The position numbers and the translations under genes were made by a program. From Bacteroides faecis MAJ27 (lineage in GTDB: Bacteria; Bacteroidota; Bacteroidia; Bacteroidales; Bacteroidaceae), in assembly GCF_900106755.1 (NCBI RefSeq), contig NZ_FNNN01000006.1:1-64000 (forward strand): a stretch of 64,000 nt of DNA. The letters are read 5' to 3'. The number at the start of each line of letters is the position of its first letter. The first letter of the stretch is position 1. Under the pieces are notes generated by a model. That model was given only the letters and a program-made list of their open reading frames with translations, was not told the origin of the DNA and ran no database searches. This document shows, one piece after another, positions 9,479 through 17,522 of this stretch.

Positions 9479-11470
9479 ATGAAAACAAATCTTAGTTCTC
9501 AAATCACTCTCCACAGGGTCTCCCCCAGATACTACAGACCGGAGAATGCATTTGAAAAGTCGGTCTTGACAAGACTCGAAAAAATTCCTACAGACATCTA
9601 CGAGTCTGTAGAAGAAGGGGCTAACTACATTGCTTGCGAAATAGCACAAACCATCCGCGAAAAACAAAAAGCAGGACGTTTCTGCGTATTGGCACTACCC
9701 GGAGGAAACTCACCCAGTCATGTATATTCGGAGTTGATCCGTATGCACAAGGAAGAAGGACTCAGCTTCCGCAACGTGATCGTATTTAATATGTATGAAT
9801 ACTATCCGTTGTCTTCTGATGCTATCAACAGCAACTTCAACGCTTTGAAGGAAATGTTGCTGGATCATGTCGATATTGACAAACAGAATATCTTCACACC
9901 GGACGGTTCCATCGCCAAAGATACAATCTTTGAGTACTGCCGTCTGTATGAGCAACGTATCGAAAGTTTCGGGGGCATTGATATTGCGTTGCTGGGGATT
10001 GGTCGTGTAGGTAATATCGCATTCAACGAACCGGGTTCTCGTCTGAACTCTACCACTCGTCTGATTTTGCTGGATAATGCATCACGTAACGAAGCATCCA
10101 AGATTTTCGGAACGATAGAAAATACTCCGATCAGTTCTATTACAATGGGAGTATCTACTATTCTTAGCGCTAAGAAAGTATATCTGTTGGCATGGGGTGA
10201 AAACAAGGCAGCAATGATTAAAGAATGTGTGGAAGGTCCGATAACTGACACGATTCCTGCATCTTACCTGCAGACTCACAACAATGCTCATGTAGCAATC
10301 GACCTTTCGGCTTCGATGAACTTAACACGTATCCAGCGTCCATGGTTGGTAACTTCCTGCGAATGGAATGACAAACTGATCCGTAGCGCTATCGTATGGC
10401 TGTGTCAGTTGACAGGCAAACCAATTCTGAAGTTGACTAACAAGGATTATAACGAAAACGGTTTGAGCGAACTTTTGGCATTATTCGGTTCTGCATATAA
10501 TGTAAATATTAAGATTTTCAATGATTTGCAGCATACGATCACCGGATGGCCGGGTGGCAAGCCAAACGCTGACGACACTTATCGTCCGGAGCGTGCCAAA
10601 CCATATCCGAAACGTGTCGTAATCTTCTCCCCACACCCGGATGATGACGTAATCTCTATGGGTGGAACTCTCCGCCGTCTGGTAGAGCAGAAACATGAGG
10701 TACACGTAGCTTACGAAACTTCCGGAAATATCGCCGTGGGTGACGAAGAAGTAGTTCGTTTCATGCACTTTATCAACGGATTCAACCAAATTTTCAATAA
10801 CAGTGAAGATTTGGTAATCAGCGAAAAGTATGCAGAAATACGCAAATTCCTGAAAGAAAAGAAGGACGGTGACATGGACAGCCGCGACATCCTGACCATC
10901 AAAGGGCTGATTCGTCGTGGTGAGGCTCGTACAGCTTCTTCTTACAACAATATTCCATTAGATCGGGTACACTTCCTTGACTTGCCATTCTACGAAACCG
11001 GTAAGATTCAGAAAAACCCAATCAGCGAGGCAGATGTAGAAATCGTGCGCAACTTACTCCGTGAGGTGAAACCTCATCAGATTTTCGTAGCCGGAGACTT
11101 AGCTGACCCACACGGTACACACCGTGTATGTACGGATGCTGTATTTGCCGCTGTCGATCTTGAAAAAGAAGAAGGTGCTAAATGGTTGAAAGACTGTCGT
11201 ATCTGGATGTACCGTGGTGCATGGGCAGAATGGGAAATTGAAAACATCGAAATGGCCGTTCCTATCAGCCCGGAAGAGCTTCGCGCAAAACGTAACTCTA
11301 TCCTGAAACACCAGTCACAGATGGAAAGTGCTCCGTTCCTGGGCAATGACGAACGTTTGTTCTGGCAACGTAGTGAAGACCGCAACCGTGGCACTGCAAC
11401 GCTGTACGACCAGTTAGGACTGGCTTCGTATGAAGCAATGGAGGCCTTTGTAGAATACATACCTCTATAA
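9479..11470 (+). CDS. NagB-like domain fused to PIG-L/LmbE deacetylase domain
   Basis: This protein of 663 residues is usually annotated as glucosamine-6-phosphate deaminase. Residues about 30-300 have the NagB fold: ALPGGNSPSHVY, FNMYEY, and GIGRVGNIAFNEPGS. Compared with E. coli NagB, the proton-relay residue Asp72 is Tyr106, Asp141 is Val177 and the ring-opening His143 is Asn179; only the Glu148 counterpart (Glu184) is kept. The half is therefore probably not a standard deaminase. Residues about 375-640 are a PIG-L/LmbE zinc deacetylase with its ligands intact: PHPDDD (His386, Asp388, Asp389) and HGTH (His545, His548). That half may N-deacetylate an amino sugar or related conjugate, with the NagB half binding a sugar phosphate. 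It has its own promoter (9416-9423) and terminator (11512-11549). The fusion is certain; the reaction is not known. Confidence 0.9.
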   Translation: MKTNLSSQITLHRVSPRYYRPENAFEKSVLTRLEKIPTDIYESVEEGANYIACEIAQTIREKQKAGRFCVLALPGGNSPSHVYSELIRMHKEEGLSFRNVIVFNMYEYYPLSSDAINSNFNALKEMLLDHVDIDKQNIFTPDGSIAKDTIFEYCRLYEQRIESFGGIDIALLGIGRVGNIAFNEPGSRLNSTTRLILLDNASRNEASKIFGTIENTPISSITMGVSTILSAKKVYLLAWGENKAAMIKECVEGPITDTIPASYLQTHNNAHVAIDLSASMNLTRIQRPWLVTSCEWNDKLIRSAIVWLCQLTGKPILKLTNKDYNENGLSELLALFGSAYNVNIKIFNDLQHTITGWPGGKPNADDTYRPERAKPYPKRVVIFSPHPDDDVISMGGTLRRLVEQKHEVHVAYETSGNIAVGDEEVVRFMHFINGFNQIFNNSEDLVISEKYAEIRKFLKEKKDGDMDSRDILTIKGLIRRGEARTASSYNNIPLDRVHFLDLPFYETGKIQKNPISEADVEIVRNLLREVKPHQIFVAGDLADPHGTHRVCTDAVFAAVDLEKEEGAKWLKDCRIWMYRGAWAEWEIENIEMAVPISPEELRAKRNSILKHQSQMESAPFLGNDERLFWQRSEDRNRGTATLYDQLGLASYEAMEAFVEYIPL

Positions 11471-11511
11471 GAAAGAAGATTCTTAATTAATAGAATATAA
11501 AACAATCAAAG

Positions 11512-11549
11512 AAGAGTGGGCAGTTCGATACTTCCCACTCTTTTTTTGT
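11512..11549 (+). terminator. Terminator after the NagB-like/PIG-L gene
   Basis: A perfect 9-bp stem AAGAGTGGG (11512-11520) / CCCACTCTT (11534-11542) is followed by a run of T residues. Confidence 0.9.
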
Positions 11550-11550
11550 T

Positions 11551-11558
11551 TATTTTTG
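11551..11558 (+). promoter_or_regulatory. Promoter -7 element ahead of the amidase-like gene
   Basis: TATTTTTG fits TAnnTTTG and directly follows the preceding terminator. The leader to the ATG at 11671 is about 105 nt long. Confidence 0.6.
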
Positions 11559-11670
11559 CAGGAGATTTTGCCACAATATATCATGAACTTAGAAGTATTA
11601 TCAAAGGGGGAAAGTGGCAGATAAATAAAAAGCACCTTATTCATAGGATAAAAACCTAAAGAGTGGAACG

Positions 11671-14583
11671 ATGAAAAAAATAATAGTCTTTCTTCTGTGC
11701 CTGACAATGGGCATCAACCTTCTCTTCGCTCAGGATATTGAGAGAAATATAAAAGAGCGTTTAACGGATTACTTTGCCAAATATACAGCAACAGCCAAAA
11801 TCAGTACACCTAAACTGAACAGTTTCGATATTGATTATGACCGCAGGACAATTCAGATTTATGCTTCAGAAAGTTTCGCTTACCAGCCATTTCTGCCAGA
11901 AACAGTAGAAACGATCTACAATCAGATGAAGGAACTCCTCCCCGGTCCGGTGAATTATTTTCAGATCACCATTTATGCAGATGGAAAGCCTATCGAAGAC
12001 TTAGTTCCCAACTTGTACAGGAGCAAGAAAAAAGATAAGGAACGTATGTCTTTGAACATAGAATACAAAGGTGCTCCATGGGTGAAAAAGATTTCCCGTC
12101 CTAACGAAATATCCCGTGGATTGCAAGACCGACACATCGCTCTTTGGCAAAGTCATGGGATTTATTACAAGAATGATAAAGGCGAATGGGGATGGCAACG
12201 CCCCCGATTGTTCTGTACAACAGAAGACATGTTCACTCAATCTTTTATTCTTCCATACGTCATTCCAATGTTGGAAAATGCAGGCGCCATTGTTTATACT
12301 CCTCGCGAACGGGATACACAAAAAAATGAAATCATCGTTGACAACGATACTCCGAATGCCTCCCTCTATCTGGAAGTAAACAGTAAAAAGGCACGTTGGG
12401 CAACTACTTCCGTGAAGGGATTCACTCAGAAAAAAGCAATTTACAAGGATGGGGAAAATCCTTTCATAGACGGTACCAGCCGATATATTCAGACAGAAAA
12501 GAAAAAAAAGAAAAACAAAGATCAGGCATTTGCCGAATGGGTACCTACCCTGCCGGCAACCGGAAAATATGCGGTTTATGTATCTTACCAGACATTACCC
12601 AATAGTGTGAGTGATGCCAAATACCTTGTTTTTCATAATGGAGGCGTCACTGAGTTTAAAGTCAACCAGCAAATAGGCGGAGGCACTTGGGTATATCTCG
12701 GAACTTTTGAGTTTGACAAAGGAAATAATGACTACGGCATGGTCGTACTCAGCAATGAAAGTAGCGAACATGGCGTAGTATGTGCAGACGCTGTACGTTT
12801 CGGAGGCGGAATGGGCAATATTTCACGCGGAGGAAAAATAAGCGGACTACCTCGTTATCTGGAAGGAGCACGGTATTCATCCCAATGGAACGGAATGCCT
12901 TATGATGTATATGCCGGACGTAAAGGAGAAAATGACTATACAGACGATATCAATACACGCTCCAATACAATCAACTATTTGTCCGGAAGCTCTGTCTATA
13001 ACCCCAATCAACCGGGGCTGGGTGTACCTTTGGAAATGACTATGGCACTTCACAGTGACGCAGGATGCAGTAAGAATGATGAAATCATCGGTTCGCTCGG
13101 CATTTATACTACCGATTTTAATAATGGCAAACTAAATTCGGGAATAGACAGATATGCTTCACGCGACCTTGCAGATATCCTGCTGACCCAAATTCAGAAA
13201 GACATTCGTTTAAACTACCAATCACCATGGACACGCCGTAGTATGTGGAACCGGAACTACAGTGAAACACGACTTCCCGCTATCCCTTCCACTATTATCG
13301 AATTGCTCTCTCATCAGAACTTTGCGGATATGCAGCTCGGACATGATCCGAATTTCAAATTTACCGTAGGACGTGCCATCTACAAAGGTATCCTACAGTT
13401 TATGAATAGCCAGCATGGTAAAGATTATATAGTACAGCCCCTGCCGGTCAGCAACTTCGCTATCCATTTCGGGAAAAAGAAAAATACACTGGAGCTTACC
13501 TGGAAAGGAGAAGATGATCCTTTGGAACCGACAGCCCGTCCACGGGAATATATTGTATATACACGTATCGGTTACGGAGGCTTTGACAACGGGACTCTGG
13601 TCAGTAAGCCCTATTATAGTGTAAAAGTAGAACCAGGATTAGTCTATTCATTCAAAGTAACAGCCGTAAACCGGGGAGGAGAAAGCTTCCCTTCTGAAAT
13701 TCTTTCGGCTTATAAGGCAAAACGTGAGCGTGAAAGAATATTGATTGTCAATGGATTCGACAGAATCAGTGGCCCGGCTGTCATTAATACCCCGGACAGA
13801 GCCGGATTTGATCTGGAACAAGATCCGGGAGTACCGTATTTATCAAATATCTCTTTTTGTGGGGTACAAAGCGGATTCAACCGTACACAAGCCGGCAAAG
13901 AAGGAGAAGGCAGTCTGGGACACAGTGGCAATGAACTGGAAGGAATGGAGATAGCAGGGAATACGTTTGACTATTCTTTCATTCATGGAAAAGCGATTCA
14001 GGCTGCAGGAAAATACAGTTTTGTTTCGTGCAGTGACGAAGCGGTGGAGAATGGAATCGTCACTTTGGAAGACTACCCGATTGTAGACTATATACTGGGA
14101 CTTGAGAAGGAAGATCCTGCAACCAAAGCTTATTACAAAACCTTCTCTTCACCGATGCAAAGACTGATTACAAGTTACTGCCAATCAGGCGGTAATCTGT
14201 TTGTCAGCGGTGCATATGTGGGAAGTGACATGAGCGGAACACAAGGGAACCGGGAGTTTACAGAGAAAGTTCTGAAATACGGTTATCAGAATAGCCTGAC
14301 AGACAAGACTTCCGGTCAGATCAACGGATTAGGCCGCAGTATTGCGATTCCCCGCCTGCCCAATGAGAACAGTTATGCTGTAACAGCACCGGATTGTATT
14401 GTTCCGGTAGCTCCCGCATTTCCTGTATTCACTTATGCACGCGGTAATCAGCCGGCAGGCATTGCATACAAAGGAGCGGACTATCGTACTTTCGTACTTG
14501 GCTTTCCTTTCGAAAGCATCCAATCGGAAACAGACCGTGCCAGCATTATGGCAGGCATACTAGGTTTCTTTACTCAGAAATAA
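11671..14583 (+). CDS. Secreted amidase-like protein with golvesin and Fn3 domains (annotated 'xanthan lyase')
   Basis: After a signal peptide (residues 1-20) and an N-terminal domain of about 120 residues, an N-acetylmuramoyl-L-alanine amidase (Amidase_3)-like fold appears in two pieces. LALWQSHG-type residues (HIALWQSHGIYY) near 150, MALHSDAG near 462 and the STIIELLSHQNFADM segment near 540 occupy the positions of the zinc His, second His and Glu of that family. A golvesin C-terminal-like beta domain (AFAEWVPTLPATGKYAVYVSYQ to GVVCADAVRFGGG, about 287-378) is inserted between them. An Fn3 domain (PREYIVYTRIGYGG) lies at about 615-680 and a C-terminal alpha/beta domain (ILIVNGFDRISGP) follows. 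Databases often call this family xanthan lyase, which nothing in the sequence supports. The amidase reading is my inference; a peptidoglycan or glycopeptide substrate would fit. Confidence 0.75.
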   Translation: MKKIIVFLLCLTMGINLLFAQDIERNIKERLTDYFAKYTATAKISTPKLNSFDIDYDRRTIQIYASESFAYQPFLPETVETIYNQMKELLPGPVNYFQITIYADGKPIEDLVPNLYRSKKKDKERMSLNIEYKGAPWVKKISRPNEISRGLQDRHIALWQSHGIYYKNDKGEWGWQRPRLFCTTEDMFTQSFILPYVIPMLENAGAIVYTPRERDTQKNEIIVDNDTPNASLYLEVNSKKARWATTSVKGFTQKKAIYKDGENPFIDGTSRYIQTEKKKKKNKDQAFAEWVPTLPATGKYAVYVSYQTLPNSVSDAKYLVFHNGGVTEFKVNQQIGGGTWVYLGTFEFDKGNNDYGMVVLSNESSEHGVVCADAVRFGGGMGNISRGGKISGLPRYLEGARYSSQWNGMPYDVYAGRKGENDYTDDINTRSNTINYLSGSSVYNPNQPGLGVPLEMTMALHSDAGCSKNDEIIGSLGIYTTDFNNGKLNSGIDRYASRDLADILLTQIQKDIRLNYQSPWTRRSMWNRNYSETRLPAIPSTIIELLSHQNFADMQLGHDPNFKFTVGRAIYKGILQFMNSQHGKDYIVQPLPVSNFAIHFGKKKNTLELTWKGEDDPLEPTARPREYIVYTRIGYGGFDNGTLVSKPYYSVKVEPGLVYSFKVTAVNRGGESFPSEILSAYKAKRERERILIVNGFDRISGPAVINTPDRAGFDLEQDPGVPYLSNISFCGVQSGFNRTQAGKEGEGSLGHSGNELEGMEIAGNTFDYSFIHGKAIQAAGKYSFVSCSDEAVENGIVTLEDYPIVDYILGLEKEDPATKAYYKTFSSPMQRLITSYCQSGGNLFVSGAYVGSDMSGTQGNREFTEKVLKYGYQNSLTDKTSGQINGLGRSIAIPRLPNENSYAVTAPDCIVPVAPAFPVFTYARGNQPAGIAYKGADYRTFVLGFPFESIQSETDRASIMAGILGFFTQK

Positions 14584-14751
14584 TATCCATTTCGCAAGAC
14601 TGAATATATGAAATTATAATTAAAGCGAATCAGTAGTTGATTTTTGTTCATTTCCGAAAGGAAATAGAATTGGCTCCATAGTAATTGGATAGCTGTTTTG
14701 CTCTCATGCTCTAACTATTCTTCTGCATCTCTTTATTCATCGCTGTTTAAG

Positions 14752-14805
14752 GTGTGGTAGCAAGTGTGATGGCAAGTATGAGAGCAAGTGGTTGCTCTCA
14801 CTTTA
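14752..14805. repeat. Period-12 tandem repeat with internal inverted repeat
   Basis: Three successive 12-bp units, GTGTGGTAGCAA, GTGTGATGGCAA and GTATGAGAGCAA (14752, 14764, 14776), are followed by a turn. In that turn TGAGAGCAA (14779-14787) is mirrored by TTGCTCTCA (14792-14800), giving a perfect 9-bp stem with a 4-base loop. It lies downstream of the amidase-like gene. Confidence 0.7.
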
Positions 14806-14874
14806 TCACATAGAACAATCGATTATTTTAGAATATCATTATCTGATTTACAGGATGTTAACATCTGATGCGAC

Positions 14875-14910
14875 AATTATTAAGGGCTGACACTTCAGCT
14901 ATTAATAATT
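14875..14910. repeat. Long hairpin, near-perfect inverted repeat
   Basis: AATTATTAA..GCTGA (14875-14890) pairs with TCAGC..TTAATAATT (14895-14910). The 16-bp stem has only two internal mismatches and a 4-base loop. No T tract follows, so it is not a classic terminator. Confidence 0.65.
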
Positions 14911-15000
14911 GAAAAATCAGGTAGTAATGCCTAATAATTCATGCATTATTGATTCATAAATGATTCAATGCTTTTCAAAAGACAGGTTGATTGAAACAAC

Positions 15001-15170
15001 TGATACGGTCAAGCCAATCAAATCGTATAGTCAAGTCAATCAAACCTACCGTATCCTCAAGGAGTTTCAACCGCTTGAAACTTTTAGTTTCATACTTTGG
15101 AACAAATGGTTTCAAGCAATGAAACTTCTAGTTTCAAGGCATGAAACAAATGGTTTCAACGGTTGAAACA
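15001..15170. repeat. Period-22 repeat array with GTTTCA / TGAAAC inverted repeats
   Basis: Five left half-sites GTTTCA start at 15064, 15087, 15109, 15131 and 15153. Five right half-sites (TGAAAC, once GGAAC) end at 15081, 15103, 15125, 15147 and 15169, exactly 22 bp apart. The first and last units are 7-bp inverted repeats (GTTTCAA/TTGAAAC). The linkers alternate between CTTTTA/CTTCTA and CAAATG. Upstream, TCAAGCCAATCAAA (15009) and TCAAGTCAATCAAA (15031) keep the 22-bp step and are bracketed by GATACGGT (15002) / ACCGTATC (15048-15055). Confidence 0.85.
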
Positions 15171-15393
15171 GCTATTGGAACTAGGGTTTATTGTATAAAA
15201 TATTAAATATGAGATTTGGTTTACAAATAAGCAGTTCCTCTTCAGTCTTTTATTAAAAATAAAAATAGTTTCTAAAAAACATTGTTTCTGCTTAGTAGAT
15301 ATTGCTCTTAAACTGTATTATTATAAAATAAGATACAGTTCTTATTAAATTAACATCATTGCACATGAACAATATTTAACGCACAATTAAGCT

Positions 15394-16302
15394 ATGAAAC
15401 ACGCTATTCCTTATTTGATATTCCTGTTCATTTTTTTGCAATCCAGCTGCAAAGAAGACAATACTTCTTCAATAGAAGAAATATATGTGGAAACCACTTT
15501 CCAATTAAAGGGAGAACTACCCGATATTCTTTTATCTTCATCAGCACCAAATAACGAAAAACGAGATTTATATGGCATAGATGTTCTTTATGCAGATATG
15601 GATGAAACACCATATGCTTATGGACTATTTGATGACTTAAGTCTGGCTAAAGTCAAATTACAAAAAGGTAAGAAATATCTCTTTCGAGTAATGGTAGTAC
15701 CTAATGGAAAAGAATTATGCTATGACCATTTGTATGGAGATTATATAGATATATTCCGCCGATTAGTTGAAAATTTAGGAATTAGTGCTGGTGAAGCTTG
15801 TCCTTTAAACAATGAATTCTATTATCACAAAGAGGTTCATTTCTGGAAATTCAACAATCCTATAATATCGTATTATTACAAAATATATACAGGTTACTTA
15901 TCTGACTATTTAGCAGAAACAGACAATACCGTTGACATTGACATGAAGAGTATGTTTGGGAATATAAAATTGGAAGCTAAGAGTTTGCTCCATGGGCAAC
16001 TAGAGTTTCAGTTTCTAACTGATTTCGAAATTCCAATCAGCCGATCAGAAACAGATTATAATGAACCCTTGATTTATACTCTTACACCTAATAAAATGAA
16101 TACAAACTTTATTTATTCACTAAGGTTTTGGGGAAATGGTAATAGAGAAATGCCTGACGACTATTCTTTCACTTCTAATTATATGGTCAGATGGATCGAT
16201 GATAATGGTAAATCTACAGACTTAGGCGTTTATCCTGTCAAAGTACAAAGAGGACAAGAAACTATTATAAAATTAGATTTGTCTGAACTACTTAAGAAAT
16301 AA
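15394..16302 (+). CDS. Orphan lipoprotein of unknown function
   Basis: I do not recognise a family. The N-terminus MKHAIPYLIFLFIFLQSSCKEDN is a lipoprotein signal with Cys19 as the lipidated residue, followed by acidic residues of the kind that direct Bacteroides lipoproteins toward the surface. The remaining 280 residues alternate hydrophobic and polar positions and look beta-rich, with a layout (N-terminal beta domain, KLQKGKKYLFRVMVVPNGK, second beta domain) loosely like Mfa2/FimB fimbrial anchor proteins. It is more AT-rich than neighbouring housekeeping genes and sits between a repeat array and a pseudogene, suggesting variable DNA. Confidence 0.7.
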   Translation: MKHAIPYLIFLFIFLQSSCKEDNTSSIEEIYVETTFQLKGELPDILLSSSAPNNEKRDLYGIDVLYADMDETPYAYGLFDDLSLAKVKLQKGKKYLFRVMVVPNGKELCYDHLYGDYIDIFRRLVENLGISAGEACPLNNEFYYHKEVHFWKFNNPIISYYYKIYTGYLSDYLAETDNTVDIDMKSMFGNIKLEAKSLLHGQLEFQFLTDFEIPISRSETDYNEPLIYTLTPNKMNTNFIYSLRFWGNGNREMPDDYSFTSNYMVRWIDDNGKSTDLGVYPVKVQRGQETIIKLDLSELLKK

Positions 16303-16332
16303 TACATTGTTAAACCATATATCTATTAAATT

Positions 16333-16774
16333 ATGAAAATAGCTAGTATAACCGGAGAATTAAAACCAAAATCCAGATATGAATATGATTATCAGATAAA
16401 ATTTGATGTTACTACAACCAAGTCAAAGTCTTTTCATCTGACTACATTACCGTCAGCTGCTTTTTTTAAAACTTACTGATGGAAGTTGAAGTAACATGAT
16501 TAATAAGACATGCCCTGCGAAAACTAATTCATTTACAGTTAGACTTCAATGGACAGAAGAGAAATCCGATGTTTTATTAATGGTAAGTGATAATTCAGGT
16601 GAAGAGAGTTCTGTTTCACAGCATGTTTAATGGAGAAATAAATTTGCTACCGGGAAAATATTATTTGGTATTCAACGGAGTTAAAATGACAAACGGAGGA
16701 TTGAGAAATGGACTAATCAACGTAAATATAATTGGGACGGTTCTTTAAAGACATTGTCCATTGATATTAAATAA
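16333..16774 (+). pseudogene. Frameshifted remnant of a small beta-rich protein
   Basis: An ATG at 16333 opens a frame (MKIASITGELKPKSRYEYDY...) that stops at 16477 just after a run of seven T. Coding sense continues in another frame (KLTDGS, an in-frame TGA, then NSFTVRLQWTEEKSDVLLMV). It shifts again after SSVSQHV to NGEINLLPGKYYLVFNGVKM, and once more to WDGSLKTLSIDIK with TAA at 16772-16774. Reading across the breaks gives one plausible protein of about 145 residues. Several shifts plus a stop make sequencing error unlikely. Its original function is unknown. It follows the orphan lipoprotein by 30 bp and may once have formed an operon with it. Confidence 0.75.
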
Positions 16775-16780
16775 AGATTC

Positions 16781-16811
16781 AAAGCCCGGATGAAAATATC
16801 CGGGCTTTTTT
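16781..16811 (+). terminator. Intrinsic terminator after the pseudogene
   Basis: The stem AAGCCCGGAT / ATCCGGGCTT is followed by TTTT. It isolates the accessory patch from the next operon. Confidence 0.9.
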
Positions 16812-16834
16812 AATTCGTTTTTCATTTTAAATTC

Positions 16835-16842
16835 TATCTTTG
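16835..16842 (+). promoter_or_regulatory. Promoter -7 element of the two-gene TusA-like unit
   Basis: TATCTTTG, an exact TAnnTTTG match, lies 33 bp before the ATG at 16875. Confidence 0.7.
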
Positions 16843-16874
16843 CTCCTAGTAATAACCCTTAAAACTAAAAAACA

Positions 16875-17192
16875 ATGTATACTATACAAGCAAACCCTAG
16901 CGGTACACGCAGCATAGAGGTGTCCAGCGAAAATCTGAAAACAATCGAAAAATATGCCTTGTTCCGTCATCTTATCGATAGTACCGGAATTGTAGACGAA
17001 CCCGTATTGGATAAACTGAAACTAAATATCCGTTCCCTGATTGCCAGTCAGGAGGAAGACAGCAAAGAACTGCTGGATCTTTGCATCGATGTTATTTATC
17101 ACAATAACATGAAGGCATTCGGTCTGCAGCAGCTCATCAAACTCTATCTCACCTGGCTTTCTACTCAGGATGCGGAAGAGGAGGAAGAATAA
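16875..17192 (+). CDS. Conserved hypothetical protein, 105 aa
   Basis: This small acidic, helical protein (MYTIQANPSGTRSIEVSSE..., ending in five Glu) has no signal peptide or known motif, and I do not recognise its family. It has its own promoter (16835-16842). Its stop codon shares one base with the start of the TusA-like gene (TAATG), so translation of the two is coupled and the proteins probably work together, perhaps as partners. Confidence 0.8.
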   Translation: MYTIQANPSGTRSIEVSSENLKTIEKYALFRHLIDSTGIVDEPVLDKLKLNIRSLIASQEEDSKELLDLCIDVIYHNNMKAFGLQQLIKLYLTWLSTQDAEEEEE

Positions 17193-17416
17193 TGATTACG
17201 GTAGATACCTGTGGAACAACCGCTTATAATCCTTTGATTCCTGCAATCAAAGCTATATGTGAGGCTCCTTTCGGTGAAACGCTCGAAATTATCATGAATC
17301 ATGCAGATGCTTTCCAAGATTTAAAGGAATATCTTTCCGAGCAAAGCATCGGTTTTCGTGAGATTTATGACGGAGAGCAAATGACATTGCAATTTACAAT
17401 CAATGAGAAGTTTTGA
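17192..17416 (+). CDS. TusA-like small protein lacking the catalytic Cys
   Basis: The 74 residues have the beta-alpha-beta outline of the TusA/SirA sulfur carrier family: the opening VDTCGTTAYNPLIPAIKAI and then GETLEIIMNHADAFQDLKEYLSEQSIGF follow the family's DxRGxxCPxPxxxxxxAL and GExLEVxxxDPxxxxDIPxxxxxxG. In the place of the sulfur-carrying CPxP motif it has AYNP, so the active Cys is Ala; one Cys remains three residues upstream of the motif. It may be a regulatory relative or use the shifted Cys. It overlaps the preceding gene by one base. Confidence 0.65.
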   Translation: MITVDTCGTTAYNPLIPAIKAICEAPFGETLEIIMNHADAFQDLKEYLSEQSIGFREIYDGEQMTLQFTINEKF

Positions 17417-17462
17417 AAAAAGATGTAGCGTCTTTTGAAAAAACATCTAAATGATTACGGTT

Positions 17463-17502
17463 AAACATCCCAATGAATAAAAAAATCATTGGGATGTTTT
17501 TT
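17463..17502 (+). terminator. Terminator after the TusA-like gene
   Basis: The 14-bp stem AAACATCCCAATGA / TCATTGGGATGTTT is followed by T residues. It ends only 20 bp before the next start codon. Confidence 0.92.
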
Positions 17503-17510
17503 ATTATCCG

Positions 17511-17518
17511 TATCTTTG
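17511..17518 (+). promoter_or_regulatory. Promoter -7 element abutting the YgiQ start codon
   Basis: TATCTTTG matches TAnnTTTG exactly and ends 4 bp before the ATG at 17523. With initiation about 7 bp from the element centre, the transcript would begin at or next to the start codon and be leaderless. Confidence 0.65.
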
Positions 17519-17522
17519 CGGC

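Larger units (their letters stand above)
14584..15393. other. Gene-free interval rich in repeats and hairpins
   Basis: No convincing gene lies in these 810 bp. A 68-codon frame at 14960-15166 runs through tandem repeats and is rejected. Visible structures are a period-12 array with a 9-bp inverted repeat (14752-14805), a long hairpin (14875-14910) and a period-22 array of GTTTCA inverted repeats (about 15001-15170). The last 220 bp before the lipoprotein gene are AT-rich and presumably hold its promoter. Confidence 0.7.

Noticed and set aside
9464..11505. Minus-strand open frames across the NagB-like/PIG-L gene
   Set aside because: They are antisense shadows of a protein with clear domain motifs.
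14960..15166. 68-codon open frame
   Set aside because: It runs through the 22-bp repeat array and encodes repetitive residues without a promoter or ribosome binding site.
15001..15170. CRISPR array
   Set aside because: The units are 22 bp with no unique spacers of about 30 bp, the half-sites are inverted repeats and no cas gene is nearby.
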